Assembly (NCBI GenBank): GCA_001897445.1
Contig: MKSX01000015.1
Coordinates: 46,342-110,341, forward strand
DNA: 64,000 nucleotides
Reading direction: 5' to 3'
DNA from: Alphaproteobacteria bacterium 33-17
GTDB taxonomy: Bacteria > Pseudomonadota > Alphaproteobacteria > Rickettsiales > 33-17
The notes below the pieces were generated by a model that worked only from the letters and a program-made list of their open reading frames with translations, did no database searches and was not told the DNA's origin. Numbering within the stretch: position 1 is the first letter of the stretch; each line of letters opens with the position of its first letter. A program made the translations under genes and the position numbers. Positions 10,282 through 20,038 of the stretch are shown here, one piece after another.

Positions 10282-13200
10282 ATGCAATATATAGAGAAAG
10301 TTATGCTAAAAGTAATAGATAATATATTTAGGAAAAATATGATAGCAATGATAGCAGTATTGCTGCTATCGGGGTGCTATCCACCGATTCCTTTTATGGA
10401 GACATGGTGCATTCCGCCTATTACTGATGAAGATTTTGATGATGGTGGGAAAGTTAAGACAAGTACACAGGTTGGTCATACTATACAGGCTAACGGTGTT
10501 TATAATTATGGAACCACAACTGTTTATGATGATCAGGGCAGACCTTACGAAATAAGCATTCCTCAAGTCAGTGATCCAATTTTTTATACAACCCCCGGTG
10601 TAGAGGCCGCTGCCAAAACTAATATAACAATAAAAAATATTATCGGTCAGTATTATAAAGGACCAAGTCATTTTATTGCCCCTAAAAACGGTAATTATCA
10701 AAAAGCTGTTGCTACAGGAGAATTCGATACTTCTTCGGGTAAATATATTGGTAAAAAATTTAGAATCAAAAATGGTCAAGCTTTTGATGTTGTAGATGAC
10801 AAGGGTCAATGTGTCTATGTTCATGGTCTTAAAACAGATCCAGAGGCATCTGATAAAATATTAATTACGATTTCTCCTGCAGATAAAACATACTATGATG
10901 ATGCTAGTAAAATTAATAGTATGACCACAAAACTTAATATATCCAAAAAATGGGTAGAAAGAGATAAACTAGATGAAGATGCTAAAAACCACGGTTTAGA
11001 AGGTCAGGAAGATAAATGGTATAAGCAAAAGCTTGCTAGCAAAATATATTTTAGAGTGGGAGCTGTACAGCATAAAATTGTAGGATACGGTAACGTTCCC
11101 AATCCTATTGGCGAAGAAGATGAAAAAAATAATGAAGCCGATATGAATATGGAATATAGCCAGACTAGAGAGAAAACGGCATTCGTGGATGGATGTTTAG
11201 GACTTGAAGTTGCAGCTGATAAAGAAAATGATGGTGAAGTAGATGTTAACATATTTGTCCAGGTTTATAAGTCAAAAGTAGGGTCTGGAATAGTTGAGCT
11301 ACCATTATCTATGATGGTTGTGAAGTGTTCCACACCAGAGGGATGTAATCCAAATTATGACTTAAGTCAGGCTGCATTTGTAAAAGACTTCGGTAGGGTA
11401 GTTGAAAATGTACCGTATGATGTAGAGCAGGGTGGCAAAATGTGGTTTAAGATAGATGTACCTGCAAGTGAAATGAAAGAATATAATGGCTATCTAAACA
11501 TCAATTTTGAAACAGAAAAATGGCAAGGTGCGCAGGTAATTTATTTGCCGATTATTAAGGTAATTAAAGAAAAATCATCAAATGCCATGACTAAAATATA
11601 TCGAGATTTAATGGTCAATACTCATTTAGTGAAAATAGTACAACTATCCCTAATGATATGGCTGAGTTTAAAGCTTATCAAATTTGTTATGGGTACTGAT
11701 AAACTGGGTGCTAATGAAATGGTTACAGCGATAGTGAAATTTAGTATCGCCATGATGTTTGTTTCTGAATCGGGTTATCAATTTTTAAACGTAACAGTTT
11801 TTAATGCGCTTATAGGATTGCCTGAAGCAATCATATCAAAAATGGATATGAGTAATTTAGGATATAGTTTTATCACCAGGGTTCAAAATGAAGACGTTAT
11901 GAATCCTTTCACATTTATGGATAATATTTTGGCATTAATATTTAATATCAACGTTATAATCAGATTCATATTCTTAGGTTTAAGTCCAGGCGGTATATTA
12001 GTTGTAGCTGTTGTTTTGATGACAGTGTTTATGATACTAAGAGGTTTTGTTAAAGCTTTCTTTATATATGTCTTTGCAATAATGATGATTAGGTTCTTAT
12101 TAGGTATATCTCCATTTTTTGCACCGCTTATTGTTTGGGAAAATCAAACAGTGAAAAGCGTAGCAGAAAGATACTGGAGTGTAATCTTTAGATTTGCTAT
12201 GGAGCCAGTGATTTTAGTTATAGGGTTAATGGTTATAGCTTCTATAATTATAATCATGCTTAAAGCCTATGTATTTAATTTGCAGCTCTGCTTTAAATGT
12301 ATGGTTCCGATTAGGCTTGATCTTGGTCCATTTAATTACATACCGCTAATTTCAGAAATTACACATGCATTATGCTTGTGGGGCTTTATGCCGTGGGGTG
12401 TTGATAATCTTGGTAGCATCCATGATACCGGTTTCTCATTTAATCCATTTAGCGGTAGTCTAGGTATGCAGATCATGATGGTAAGGATGCTTTTCCCTGC
12501 TATTGGATTATTAATTTTAGCTAAGGTTTATGAAGGTTATATAGACTTCTCAAGTACCCTTGGAAATATGCTTGGATTCCAGTACCTGTCTGGTGGTATG
12601 GGGCAAATGGGTTCTAAAACTAATACAGGATCTGGTGCTTTTGGTGCTGCAGGAGCAATATTAGGTGGCGTTTCAATGGCTAAAGGACTTATCGGAAAAG
12701 GCGTCGGTATGGCTGGTAAAGCAGTAAGAGATAAAATTGAAGACCGCATGGATAAAAATAAAGAAGAGAAAAGAATTAGCAAGGAACATGCAGCAAAAAT
12801 TGCTGATATTAAAAATGATATGAGCGTAATGAACGCAGATTTGCAAAATGTTGATAATAGAATTAATCAAATTGCAAATAATGCGAAACATACCAATCCT
12901 GCAGGTGTAGGAGCAACTAACCCGATGAAAGATGGGGTTATTAGCGTCCTTAATAAAGATGCTCGTGGGGAGATTACCAACCTATCAGATAATATTGCAG
13001 GTGTAAATAACAGTAACAACCTTACATCTAATGAACTTAGAGCGCTCGCAGGAGAGCATTTAGAAAGACTTGAACTTGCGAGTAATAAAAATTTACTCCA
13101 TATGAAAGAGCAAATGGAGGATTTAAATAATCTTATAGCTCTAAACGCAGGTGGTAGTGCAGCTAAAACTGCGTTGCTGCATGATAAAACAGAAGAAGTT

Positions 13201-13923
13201 AAAGATAATATTGATACATTATTGAATCAGCAGCTTATGGTAAATGAACAGTCAAGAGAACTGAATACAAAAATGCTTGAACACGACAGAGCAGAAATTG
13301 AAAGACTTAAATTTGAGAAAGTTGTGTCACCTGATAAAGCAGATTTTTGTGATCAGCAACTTGAACGTCTTAATGATTCTATAAATATGTACAATCATTA
13401 TAATGCGCAGTTAGAGCATATTAATAATACTCTGGCTGATTTCCAAAACAATGTGAATGGATCGTTTACAGATATTATTAATTCAGCTTCAAATATTAGT
13501 AAGGCCGATGCTGAAGATAAATTAACAGGTATTAATAATGCTCTTAATGATATTTATAATATGCAAAATGATGGTAGAAGCACAATACATGATAAGGTCA
13601 ATAGCTTCTTCGATGCATATGAGCAAGAAACTCATACAAAAGAAGACTCTATGTCAGAAATTGAGAAAGATTTATGGGGTATATTTAATACTGGCGCAGG
13701 TATTGACGTATTTGACGAAGCGGCGTTTGACAATTCATTTGATACAAAATTTAAAGAGCTTGCTAGGTTACATAATTTACCTGAAGCTGATAGAGATATT
13801 CAGGAAGCAGGTTATAGACAAAAAGCTAAATTTGCATGGAAATTACATTTAAGAGATAGCGGTGTTGCAAACGTTTTATTTGATGTTAATGAAACCAGAT
13901 GGCTTAATGATATGGGTATATAA
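10282..13923 (+). CDS. virB6: VirB6-family protein, copy 2, giant form with coiled-coil tail
   Basis: At 1213 residues it is about four times the classical VirB6 length. The N-terminus ends in a lipobox, LLLSGC with Cys at residue 32, so it is probably a lipoprotein. Residues 33-440 form a large extracytoplasmic region with FIAPKNG near residue 130 and GGKMWFKID near 384. The VirB6 membrane core spans about 449-760. From about 790 to the end the protein is Lys/Glu/Asn-rich and helical (KEHAAKIADIKNDM onward), a likely cytosolic coiled coil. The start at 10282 follows AGGAAGG by a short spacing; 10303 is an alternative. Confidence 0.9.
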   Translation: MQYIEKVMLKVIDNIFRKNMIAMIAVLLLSGCYPPIPFMETWCIPPITDEDFDDGGKVKTSTQVGHTIQANGVYNYGTTTVYDDQGRPYEISIPQVSDPIFYTTPGVEAAAKTNITIKNIIGQYYKGPSHFIAPKNGNYQKAVATGEFDTSSGKYIGKKFRIKNGQAFDVVDDKGQCVYVHGLKTDPEASDKILITISPADKTYYDDASKINSMTTKLNISKKWVERDKLDEDAKNHGLEGQEDKWYKQKLASKIYFRVGAVQHKIVGYGNVPNPIGEEDEKNNEADMNMEYSQTREKTAFVDGCLGLEVAADKENDGEVDVNIFVQVYKSKVGSGIVELPLSMMVVKCSTPEGCNPNYDLSQAAFVKDFGRVVENVPYDVEQGGKMWFKIDVPASEMKEYNGYLNINFETEKWQGAQVIYLPIIKVIKEKSSNAMTKIYRDLMVNTHLVKIVQLSLMIWLSLKLIKFVMGTDKLGANEMVTAIVKFSIAMMFVSESGYQFLNVTVFNALIGLPEAIISKMDMSNLGYSFITRVQNEDVMNPFTFMDNILALIFNINVIIRFIFLGLSPGGILVVAVVLMTVFMILRGFVKAFFIYVFAIMMIRFLLGISPFFAPLIVWENQTVKSVAERYWSVIFRFAMEPVILVIGLMVIASIIIIMLKAYVFNLQLCFKCMVPIRLDLGPFNYIPLISEITHALCLWGFMPWGVDNLGSIHDTGFSFNPFSGSLGMQIMMVRMLFPAIGLLILAKVYEGYIDFSSTLGNMLGFQYLSGGMGQMGSKTNTGSGAFGAAGAILGGVSMAKGLIGKGVGMAGKAVRDKIEDRMDKNKEEKRISKEHAAKIADIKNDMSVMNADLQNVDNRINQIANNAKHTNPAGVGATNPMKDGVISVLNKDARGEITNLSDNIAGVNNSNNLTSNELRALAGEHLERLELASNKNLLHMKEQMEDLNNLIALNAGGSAAKTALLHDKTEEVKDNIDTLLNQQLMVNEQSRELNTKMLEHDRAEIERLKFEKVVSPDKADFCDQQLERLNDSINMYNHYNAQLEHINNTLADFQNNVNGSFTDIINSASNISKADAEDKLTGINNALNDIYNMQNDGRSTIHDKVNSFFDAYEQETHTKEDSMSEIEKDLWGIFNTGAGIDVFDEAAFDNSFDTKFKELARLHNLPEADRDIQEAGYRQKAKFAWKLHLRDSGVANVLFDVNETRWLNDMGI

Positions 13924-13924
13924 G

Positions 13925-16360
13925 ATGTTAAGAATGATAGAGAATATTAAAAAATTATTTTTGCAATCTACCCAGAAGATAATTATTGTTGCTGCGTCCT
14001 TACTTGTTTTTTCATGTGATAGTAACGAGTGTTTTTATAGACCTGGGACAGCTCCATATAAAGAGTCATATCAAATAGTCAGGGCAGATGGTATCAGAGT
14101 TCCAATGGGTAGTCATGGAAATTATGGTAGAATTGGTTATGAAGATGTTGAGTATAATATTTTAACAGGTCTTCCCGAAGATAAATACACCAGGGGGCAA
14201 TGGCAGGATGTATCGCCCATAGCTAAGGATAAGAATATAAAAATTTCTGTAACTGGTGACGTTTACCTTGAAAAAATTGAACAATTTGTAGAAGTATCAT
14301 TTCAGGGAACGTCTGCAACTGAGGTTGATATAAATGGTAAGGATCTTATAGTAGCGAAAGATGATCTAATTATTATAACAAAAGATCATTCTGGAACTAT
14401 GAATTTTAAATCTGTGGCAGGATTTGATTCAAATTATAAGAATAGGGTTATAAATTCTGATAGTTCTATTAATCTACCTTCGGACAATACCTCAGCTGGT
14501 AGTTTTATTAAAAATCTTGTAAATACCAGAGGTAACGATACCGATCAAAAAATTATCAGCATGTACGGATTTTGTAGAGAAAAATATTTAGATCAAACAT
14601 CTGCTACAATACAAAGCTATTTTGCAAAGCCCAGAGTATATCCACAGCAAACATCGGAAACTTTGCTAAACTGTTTCCATTATGATGGAAGGGGTGTTCA
14701 GATATCAATGAACAATAATACTGTACTTAAAGATAGTAAGCTGCCATTTAGTTCGACTGGTGCATTTGTGCCGTCTGATATGTTGTCTGATCCAGAAAAA
14801 ATTAATAATGCAGAAAAGACGTTTTACCCATTTGACTATTCTATTGATAAAGATCCCATGATTTTTGAAGTAATTAAAATTAAAAATAATCAGGAAGGCA
14901 AATTAAGAATTGTACTGGACAAAAGCTTTTTTGCTGGTGCTGCTGAAGATGGATATATAGGGGGGTATAGATTTAAAATTACCCGATATACCTCTATCAA
15001 CAAGAACGGGCAAAGAATGCATTTAGCTCTGGCAGATCCTGGTTTGGATATTAGTAACTGGACTCTTGATGAAGTAAGTAATAATAGCTCGGTAATACTT
15101 CGTCCTCCAATTGTAAATTCTGATAGTTTTATTGCTCCCAAAAACGGTAAATTATGGGCAAGAATTTTTGACAATAATTACAATGATAATTTAGATCAGT
15201 ACTATCTGACGTTACAACAAGAGTCAGGTATAAATACCTGGAAAGGCGTATTTAATAATTTTGTAACCCCGCTGAAAAGAAAGTTATATAAGACTGTTGA
15301 ATCTACTTATGCCAGAACGGTTACTAATAAAAGCTTCCAAACAATTGTAAAGCTCATGATGATTCTCTCGCTGATACTATACATACTTTCCTTCTTATTG
15401 GGGTTTGTAAGAGAGTCTCAGGAAGAGTTTATGAAAAAGCTTTTAAAACTTGGGATAGTATCAATATTAATAAGCGATTCTTCATGGAATTTCTTTAATA
15501 ATCATTTATTTATGCTTTTTGAACACGGTACTGATCAATTGCTAAGTATAAGCGGTGCTTTGGGTAAGACTGCAGGTCCATTCGACTGGATGGATAATAT
15601 GATGTATCTGTTTCTTAATGATTATCTAGGAATAAGACTTGCGTCATTGCTTGTTGTGGGACCGTTTGGTATAGTAATGATTATAGTGATGCTATACGGC
15701 GTATTGTGCTTACTTATGATTACAGTTAGAGTATTCTTGATATATTGTTTGATGATGATATGTACAGCTTTCCTGATATCGCTTTCACCAATATTTATAG
15801 CATGCTTATTGTTTAAAAGAACCACTACTTTATTTAATCAATGGTGGCAGCTTACAGGTTATTTTGCTTTTGCACCATTTCTTATCATCATTGGTGCAGT
15901 AGTAATAGTTTATATTATTGACAGTTTTGCCGACAGAATTTTGGGTAATCAAATCTGCTGGAATGATACAATGTACATTTATATTTATATATTTGGATTC
16001 ATTAAAATTAAAATTGCCACATTAAGATGGCTTGTACCAGATCCTATGAAGTATGGATTTAGTCCTGTTGAATTTGCAATAGGTGGTTCGGCTGATACGA
16101 GTTCTGCTTTAAGTGCGGTTGTAATGATGCTGAAACTAGTAGCCGATATGATAGTGTTCCTGATGCTTGTTAAATTGATTGAGCATTACGTAAGAAACGC
16201 TGAAAAATTAGTAGCTATGATGATGGGTATTCACCAAAGTGCAGCTGGTGCTTCGGCTGTTATGGACAGAATTATAGGGGTGGGTAAATCTATTGCAGCA
16301 GCGGTAATGACTGGTGGTAAAAGTGCTTTAATGCAAACTTTCTCGAGTAAGAAGAAATGA
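13925..16360 (+). CDS. virB6: VirB6-family protein, copy 3 (lipoprotein type)
   Basis: 811 residues counted from the ATG at 13925, one base after the stop of copy 2. An in-frame start at 13862 would overlap copy 2 by 62 bases and spoil the signal peptide, so I reject it. The lipobox is LLVFSC with Cys at residue 31. The extracytoplasmic part holds GQWQD near residue 96, FIAPKNG near 400 and a Tyr/Asn/Asp-rich motif LWARIFDNNYND just after. The VirB6 core lies at about 475-770 with the Trp in FNQWWQLTGYF. It overlaps copy 4 by ATGA. Confidence 0.9.
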   Translation: MLRMIENIKKLFLQSTQKIIIVAASLLVFSCDSNECFYRPGTAPYKESYQIVRADGIRVPMGSHGNYGRIGYEDVEYNILTGLPEDKYTRGQWQDVSPIAKDKNIKISVTGDVYLEKIEQFVEVSFQGTSATEVDINGKDLIVAKDDLIIITKDHSGTMNFKSVAGFDSNYKNRVINSDSSINLPSDNTSAGSFIKNLVNTRGNDTDQKIISMYGFCREKYLDQTSATIQSYFAKPRVYPQQTSETLLNCFHYDGRGVQISMNNNTVLKDSKLPFSSTGAFVPSDMLSDPEKINNAEKTFYPFDYSIDKDPMIFEVIKIKNNQEGKLRIVLDKSFFAGAAEDGYIGGYRFKITRYTSINKNGQRMHLALADPGLDISNWTLDEVSNNSSVILRPPIVNSDSFIAPKNGKLWARIFDNNYNDNLDQYYLTLQQESGINTWKGVFNNFVTPLKRKLYKTVESTYARTVTNKSFQTIVKLMMILSLILYILSFLLGFVRESQEEFMKKLLKLGIVSILISDSSWNFFNNHLFMLFEHGTDQLLSISGALGKTAGPFDWMDNMMYLFLNDYLGIRLASLLVVGPFGIVMIIVMLYGVLCLLMITVRVFLIYCLMMICTAFLISLSPIFIACLLFKRTTTLFNQWWQLTGYFAFAPFLIIIGAVVIVYIIDSFADRILGNQICWNDTMYIYIYIFGFIKIKIATLRWLVPDPMKYGFSPVEFAIGGSADTSSALSAVVMMLKLVADMIVFLMLVKLIEHYVRNAEKLVAMMMGIHQSAAGASAVMDRIIGVGKSIAAAVMTGGKSALMQTFSSKKK

Positions 16361-18306
16361 TAGATAGAGTATTACATAGTTTTAAAATTTTATTGGTACT
16401 GTTTAGTTACCTATTTCTTACATCATGTGTGAATCCTACCGAATTTAAATGTATTCCTGCAGATAGTTTTGGTAATTTAAAGAACTTTGCAATTAATTCA
16501 AGCTTGAAATTTATTAACCCAGGTTTTGGTTCAAATGCCTATGAAATAGGGCAGTGGTATGACACAGGTGAATTAGTAAGCGGTATAAATAACTTAGTTG
16601 TAGTAGTCAATAATTCCGATAAATCTATTTTGTCGCATTGGAATAATCGCTTTACACAACATACTAAGGGAGCGGGATTATACATGCTTATTGCTGACCC
16701 AAAAAACCCTCATCCAAATAAAGATTATAGAAGCAATCTAAATCCTGCACAGTATGAAGGAAATTTTGTATACTCTCTGCACTGTGATGGCAGTTCATGC
16801 CCATCTGATAAAGGAGAGCCTGCAGGTGGTATAATTATAGAAAATACTGAAGAACTAGCAGGCAAAAAAATATATTTTAAAATTCTAGATACTGATTATT
16901 CAGATAATAGCGGTTATTATCAGGTTACAATTAGATCGGGGCTTTATAAAAGTGCTAATGATCCTATTACAAAATTAGTATTACTGGTGAAAGAAAGGGT
17001 CACAAGAGCCATGAAAAGGCTTTATGAAGGCGTGATCAATAATATAATTTTCCAAGGCATAGTCAAAGTATCATTGGTGGGGTATATAGCCTTCCAGTGT
17101 ATTTTGTTTGTTATGGGACTTATAAGAGGATCTTTAGGCGAGTTTATTATTATACTTTCTAAGCTAGGAATTATCCTCACTTTAATAAGTCCAACAGCTT
17201 ACAATCAATTGTACGATTTATTTGTAAATGTATTTATAGGAGGTCTTGAACAGCTGACGGCAATAGTATCAGGATATTCAGGTAATACAGCTGGGGGTAT
17301 ATTTGGAGATATTTTACAGTCCGTTGCTAATGACGATATATTTAATAAGCTTGTAGGTCTTGTATATGCTAACTTTGGAATGGGGTTATTGCTGTTTATA
17401 CTGTACATTATAGTACTTACAGTACTTGCGTGTTCTGTAATTTACTGTGCTTTCTTATATATATTGTCTATAATGTCTATAGCCTTCATGATTTCTATAG
17501 CACCATTTATTATGCCATTTATCTTGTTTAAGAAAACAAATGAGATTTATGAAAATTATATGAAGGTTCTAACATCTTCAATGCTGCAAGTTGTTATTGT
17601 AGTTTCATTTTATGCATTTTTCCGTGACGTTGCTATGAATTATTTCCAACGAAACTTAGGTTACAGAGTTTGCTGGGAAACTGTAGTGGACTTAGGAATA
17701 CTTAAGTTCTATAACTGGAAGGTTAATATTGAAAATACTGTTGCTAAGATAGATGTACCAGGTAATTTTATAAATTCAGATGGTAAAATATGTCAGCCCT
17801 ATATGTGTCAGGCATACAGATATGTGAACCTGCCATATTTAGTACCTGCGCCTGACAAGGTTCCTGAGGAAGCTAATGGCGGCAGTTTTAAAAACCTGAC
17901 CCAAGAACAGATGGATGACTATTTTATATCAAGTTATGAGAATGATCAGAAGCTTATAGACCATTTCTTTGAAGAGCATGGTCCAACTACAGAAGAAGCA
18001 GGGATGCTTATAGCAGTTGTTGTATTATTCTTCTTTACTGGGTTTATGATTTCACCGATTGCTAAGATTCTTTCTAACATGCCGTTCAGCTGGGGTAGCG
18101 GAGGAACTGCTCTTGATCAGGCAGATGGAATGGCCAATAAGATTGGTGGTGGCGTAAGGGATAAACTCTTTAACGCGACTTTAACTACGGTTCAAGAAGG
18201 CACAAAACTAGGCGTTAAAACAGCTACAAATGTTCCAAAATATACCTACAGAGGCGCTAAAGCACTTGGTCAGGCGATTAAGAAGAAAATAGATGAAAGT
18301 AAATAA
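16357..18306 (+). CDS. virB6: VirB6-family protein, copy 4 (lipoprotein type)
   Basis: 649 residues; the start overlaps the stop of copy 3 (ATGA), so the two are probably translationally coupled. The lipobox is FLTSC with Cys at residue 24. GQWYD near residue 66 and FKILDTDYSDNSGYY near residue 173 parallel motifs in copy 3, indicating paralogues. The membrane core spans about residues 225-420, with a further segment near 560. It is the last gene of the visible T4SS operon; virB2, virB8-11 and virD4 are not in this window. Confidence 0.9.
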   Translation: MIDRVLHSFKILLVLFSYLFLTSCVNPTEFKCIPADSFGNLKNFAINSSLKFINPGFGSNAYEIGQWYDTGELVSGINNLVVVVNNSDKSILSHWNNRFTQHTKGAGLYMLIADPKNPHPNKDYRSNLNPAQYEGNFVYSLHCDGSSCPSDKGEPAGGIIIENTEELAGKKIYFKILDTDYSDNSGYYQVTIRSGLYKSANDPITKLVLLVKERVTRAMKRLYEGVINNIIFQGIVKVSLVGYIAFQCILFVMGLIRGSLGEFIIILSKLGIILTLISPTAYNQLYDLFVNVFIGGLEQLTAIVSGYSGNTAGGIFGDILQSVANDDIFNKLVGLVYANFGMGLLLFILYIIVLTVLACSVIYCAFLYILSIMSIAFMISIAPFIMPFILFKKTNEIYENYMKVLTSSMLQVVIVVSFYAFFRDVAMNYFQRNLGYRVCWETVVDLGILKFYNWKVNIENTVAKIDVPGNFINSDGKICQPYMCQAYRYVNLPYLVPAPDKVPEEANGGSFKNLTQEQMDDYFISSYENDQKLIDHFFEEHGPTTEEAGMLIAVVVLFFFTGFMISPIAKILSNMPFSWGSGGTALDQADGMANKIGGGVRDKLFNATLTTVQEGTKLGVKTATNVPKYTYRGAKALGQAIKKKIDESK

Positions 18307-18373
18307 ACTTTATAAATCTGTTTTATTCTAGCCATAATTGTGGTTTAATAATCATAATTTCAAGGTAATTAAT

Positions 18374-18802
18374 ATGGCTAATGTAGTTGAAATATCAAGT
18401 TATGATGAGTCAAAAGGGCATTTAATTCCGGTTTTTCTTTCAAAAGTTCAGGCAGGATTTCCTTCTCCAGCAGACGATTATGTGGCTCAAAAATTAGATA
18501 TTAATAAATATTTGGTGTCGCATCCTACAGCTACTTTTTTTGTAAAAGTTGCGGGTGATTCTATGAAAAATGCAGGAATTTTAGATAACGACATGCTGGT
18601 AGTTGACAGATCTATAGATGCATCGCATGGTAAAATTGTTATAGCTATAATAAATAACGAACTGACCGTTAAAAGATTATATAATAAACAGGGCAAAATC
18701 GAACTTCACGCAGAAAATGAATTATATTTGCCTGTAAAAATCAATAGTTATGACGAGCTAAGAATATGGGGTGTAGTAACTGCGGTTGTTAGGAAGCTAT
18801 AA
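18374..18802 (+). CDS. umuD: UmuD-type DNA polymerase V accessory protein
   Basis: S24-type self-cleaving protein which after cleavage partners UmuC in translesion synthesis. From the ATG at 18374 (preceded by AAGG) it is 142 residues, the family length; an upstream in-frame start at 18338 adds a tail unlike the family. The cleavage site is Ala27-Gly28 (QAGFPSP). The catalytic pair is Ser63 in GDSM and Lys100 in TVKRL, 37 residues apart as in E. coli. It overlaps umuC by one base (TAATG). No alphaproteobacterial SOS box (GTTC-N7-GTTC) was found upstream. Confidence 0.95.
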   Translation: MANVVEISSYDESKGHLIPVFLSKVQAGFPSPADDYVAQKLDINKYLVSHPTATFFVKVAGDSMKNAGILDNDMLVVDRSIDASHGKIVIAIINNELTVKRLYNKQGKIELHAENELYLPVKINSYDELRIWGVVTAVVRKL

Positions 18803-20037
18803 TGTACGCTCTTGCTGATGGAAACAACTTTTATGTCTCATGCCAAAGGATATTTGAGCCAAAGTTACATGATGTTCCTGTAGTTATACTTTCTAACAAT
18901 GACGGGTGCGTTATTGCAAGGTCTAATGAAGCTAAAGCTATTGGTGTACCAATGGGCGCACCAATTTTTAAATACCAGTATTTGATCAAAAAACATAATG
19001 TAAAAGTATTCTCCTCAAATTTTGAGTTATACGGTGATATATCATCTAGAATGATGCAGCTCCTGTCTGAGCTTTCAGATAATATTGAAATATATTCAAT
19101 AGACGAAATGTTTATGGATATAACTAAAGAAAGGGATCTGGCTCAGTTCGCGGAGAAAACTATTAAAACTATCTCGAAGCAATTAGGTATGCCTTTATCT
19201 ATTGGAATAGGTTCCACAAAAGTATTGGCCAAGATAGCAAATTATCATGCTAAAAAACATTCTAAGCTAGGATATTTTATTATAGATGAAAGCAATCTAA
19301 AGCAAATCCTGGAAAATTTACCAGTAGATGAAGTATGGGGAGTTGGCAGGCAGCTTGCAACCAGATTAAAAACTATAGGAATACTCACCGCATGGCAGCT
19401 TGCTAATGCTAATTCTAAAGTTTTAAGAAAACTTCATAATGTGGTTTTGGAAAAGTTACATTTAGAGCTAAATGGTACAAAATGCTTCGATCTTAATGAA
19501 GTGTCAAGTAGCAAAAAGTCTATAGCAAGTAGCAGATCATTTAGCTATGCTGTTGAGAAATTAGAAGAGTTAGAGGAAGCAGTGGCGCATTATGTTGCAA
19601 GAGCTACTGAGAAACTTAGAAGCCAGAAAAGTTTAGCTAATGCAATGTATGTTGTAGTAAAAACTAATAGATTTCAAAAAGATTATTATAAAAATTCCAA
19701 AATATATAACTTTATCAATCCAACTAATGATACTGGCTTTATGATAAAAGCAGCAAAAGAGTGCTTAAAGGAAATTTATGTAAGCGGATTAAAATATAAA
19801 AAAGCAGGCGTAGTCTTACTTGATATTGTTGGGGAAGATGAGGCGCAGGTTCCGTTGTTTAAGGTAGATCTCCCTAATATAAAACTGATGAATGTTATGG
19901 ATAATATAAATAACGAATATGGGAAAAATAGTATATTTTTTGCTTCACAAGGCATAGAAAGAAAATGGCAGGCAAAAAGCACCATGAAATCCCCAAGCTA
20001 TACTACCAACTGGAATGAACTACCAGTAGTGAAGTAG
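18802..20037 (+). CDS. umuC: DNA polymerase V catalytic subunit UmuC
   Basis: Y-family translesion polymerase of 411 residues. The N-terminal catalytic motif ALADGNNFYVSCQRIFEP and the metal-binding YSIDEMFMD are intact. SIGIGSTKVLAKIAN and the helix-hairpin-helix region VWGVGRQLATRL follow, and the little-finger region occupies the last third. The start overlaps the umuD stop. The gene ends one base from the convergent stop of the ABC permease. Presence directly after a T4SS operon is noteworthy but could be chance. Confidence 0.96.
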   Translation: MYALADGNNFYVSCQRIFEPKLHDVPVVILSNNDGCVIARSNEAKAIGVPMGAPIFKYQYLIKKHNVKVFSSNFELYGDISSRMMQLLSELSDNIEIYSIDEMFMDITKERDLAQFAEKTIKTISKQLGMPLSIGIGSTKVLAKIANYHAKKHSKLGYFIIDESNLKQILENLPVDEVWGVGRQLATRLKTIGILTAWQLANANSKVLRKLHNVVLEKLHLELNGTKCFDLNEVSSSKKSIASSRSFSYAVEKLEELEEAVAHYVARATEKLRSQKSLANAMYVVVKTNRFQKDYYKNSKIYNFINPTNDTGFMIKAAKECLKEIYVSGLKYKKAGVVLLDIVGEDEAQVPLFKVDLPNIKLMNVMDNINNEYGKNSIFFASQGIERKWQAKSTMKSPSYTTNWNELPVVK

Positions 20038-20038
20038 T

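Noticed and set aside
9757..10287. 176-codon open frame on the minus strand opposite virB6 copy 1
   Set aside because: Its Pro/Ala-rich start mirrors the Gly-rich tail of the virB6 protein, and it lies wholly antisense to a well-supported gene.
13862..13924. Upstream start for virB6 copy 3
   Set aside because: It overlaps virB6 copy 2 and places non-signal residues before the lipoprotein signal; the ATG at 13925 fits better.
18307..18373. LexA/SOS box upstream of umuD
   Set aside because: No GTTC-N7-GTTC or CTG-N10-CAG pattern could be found.
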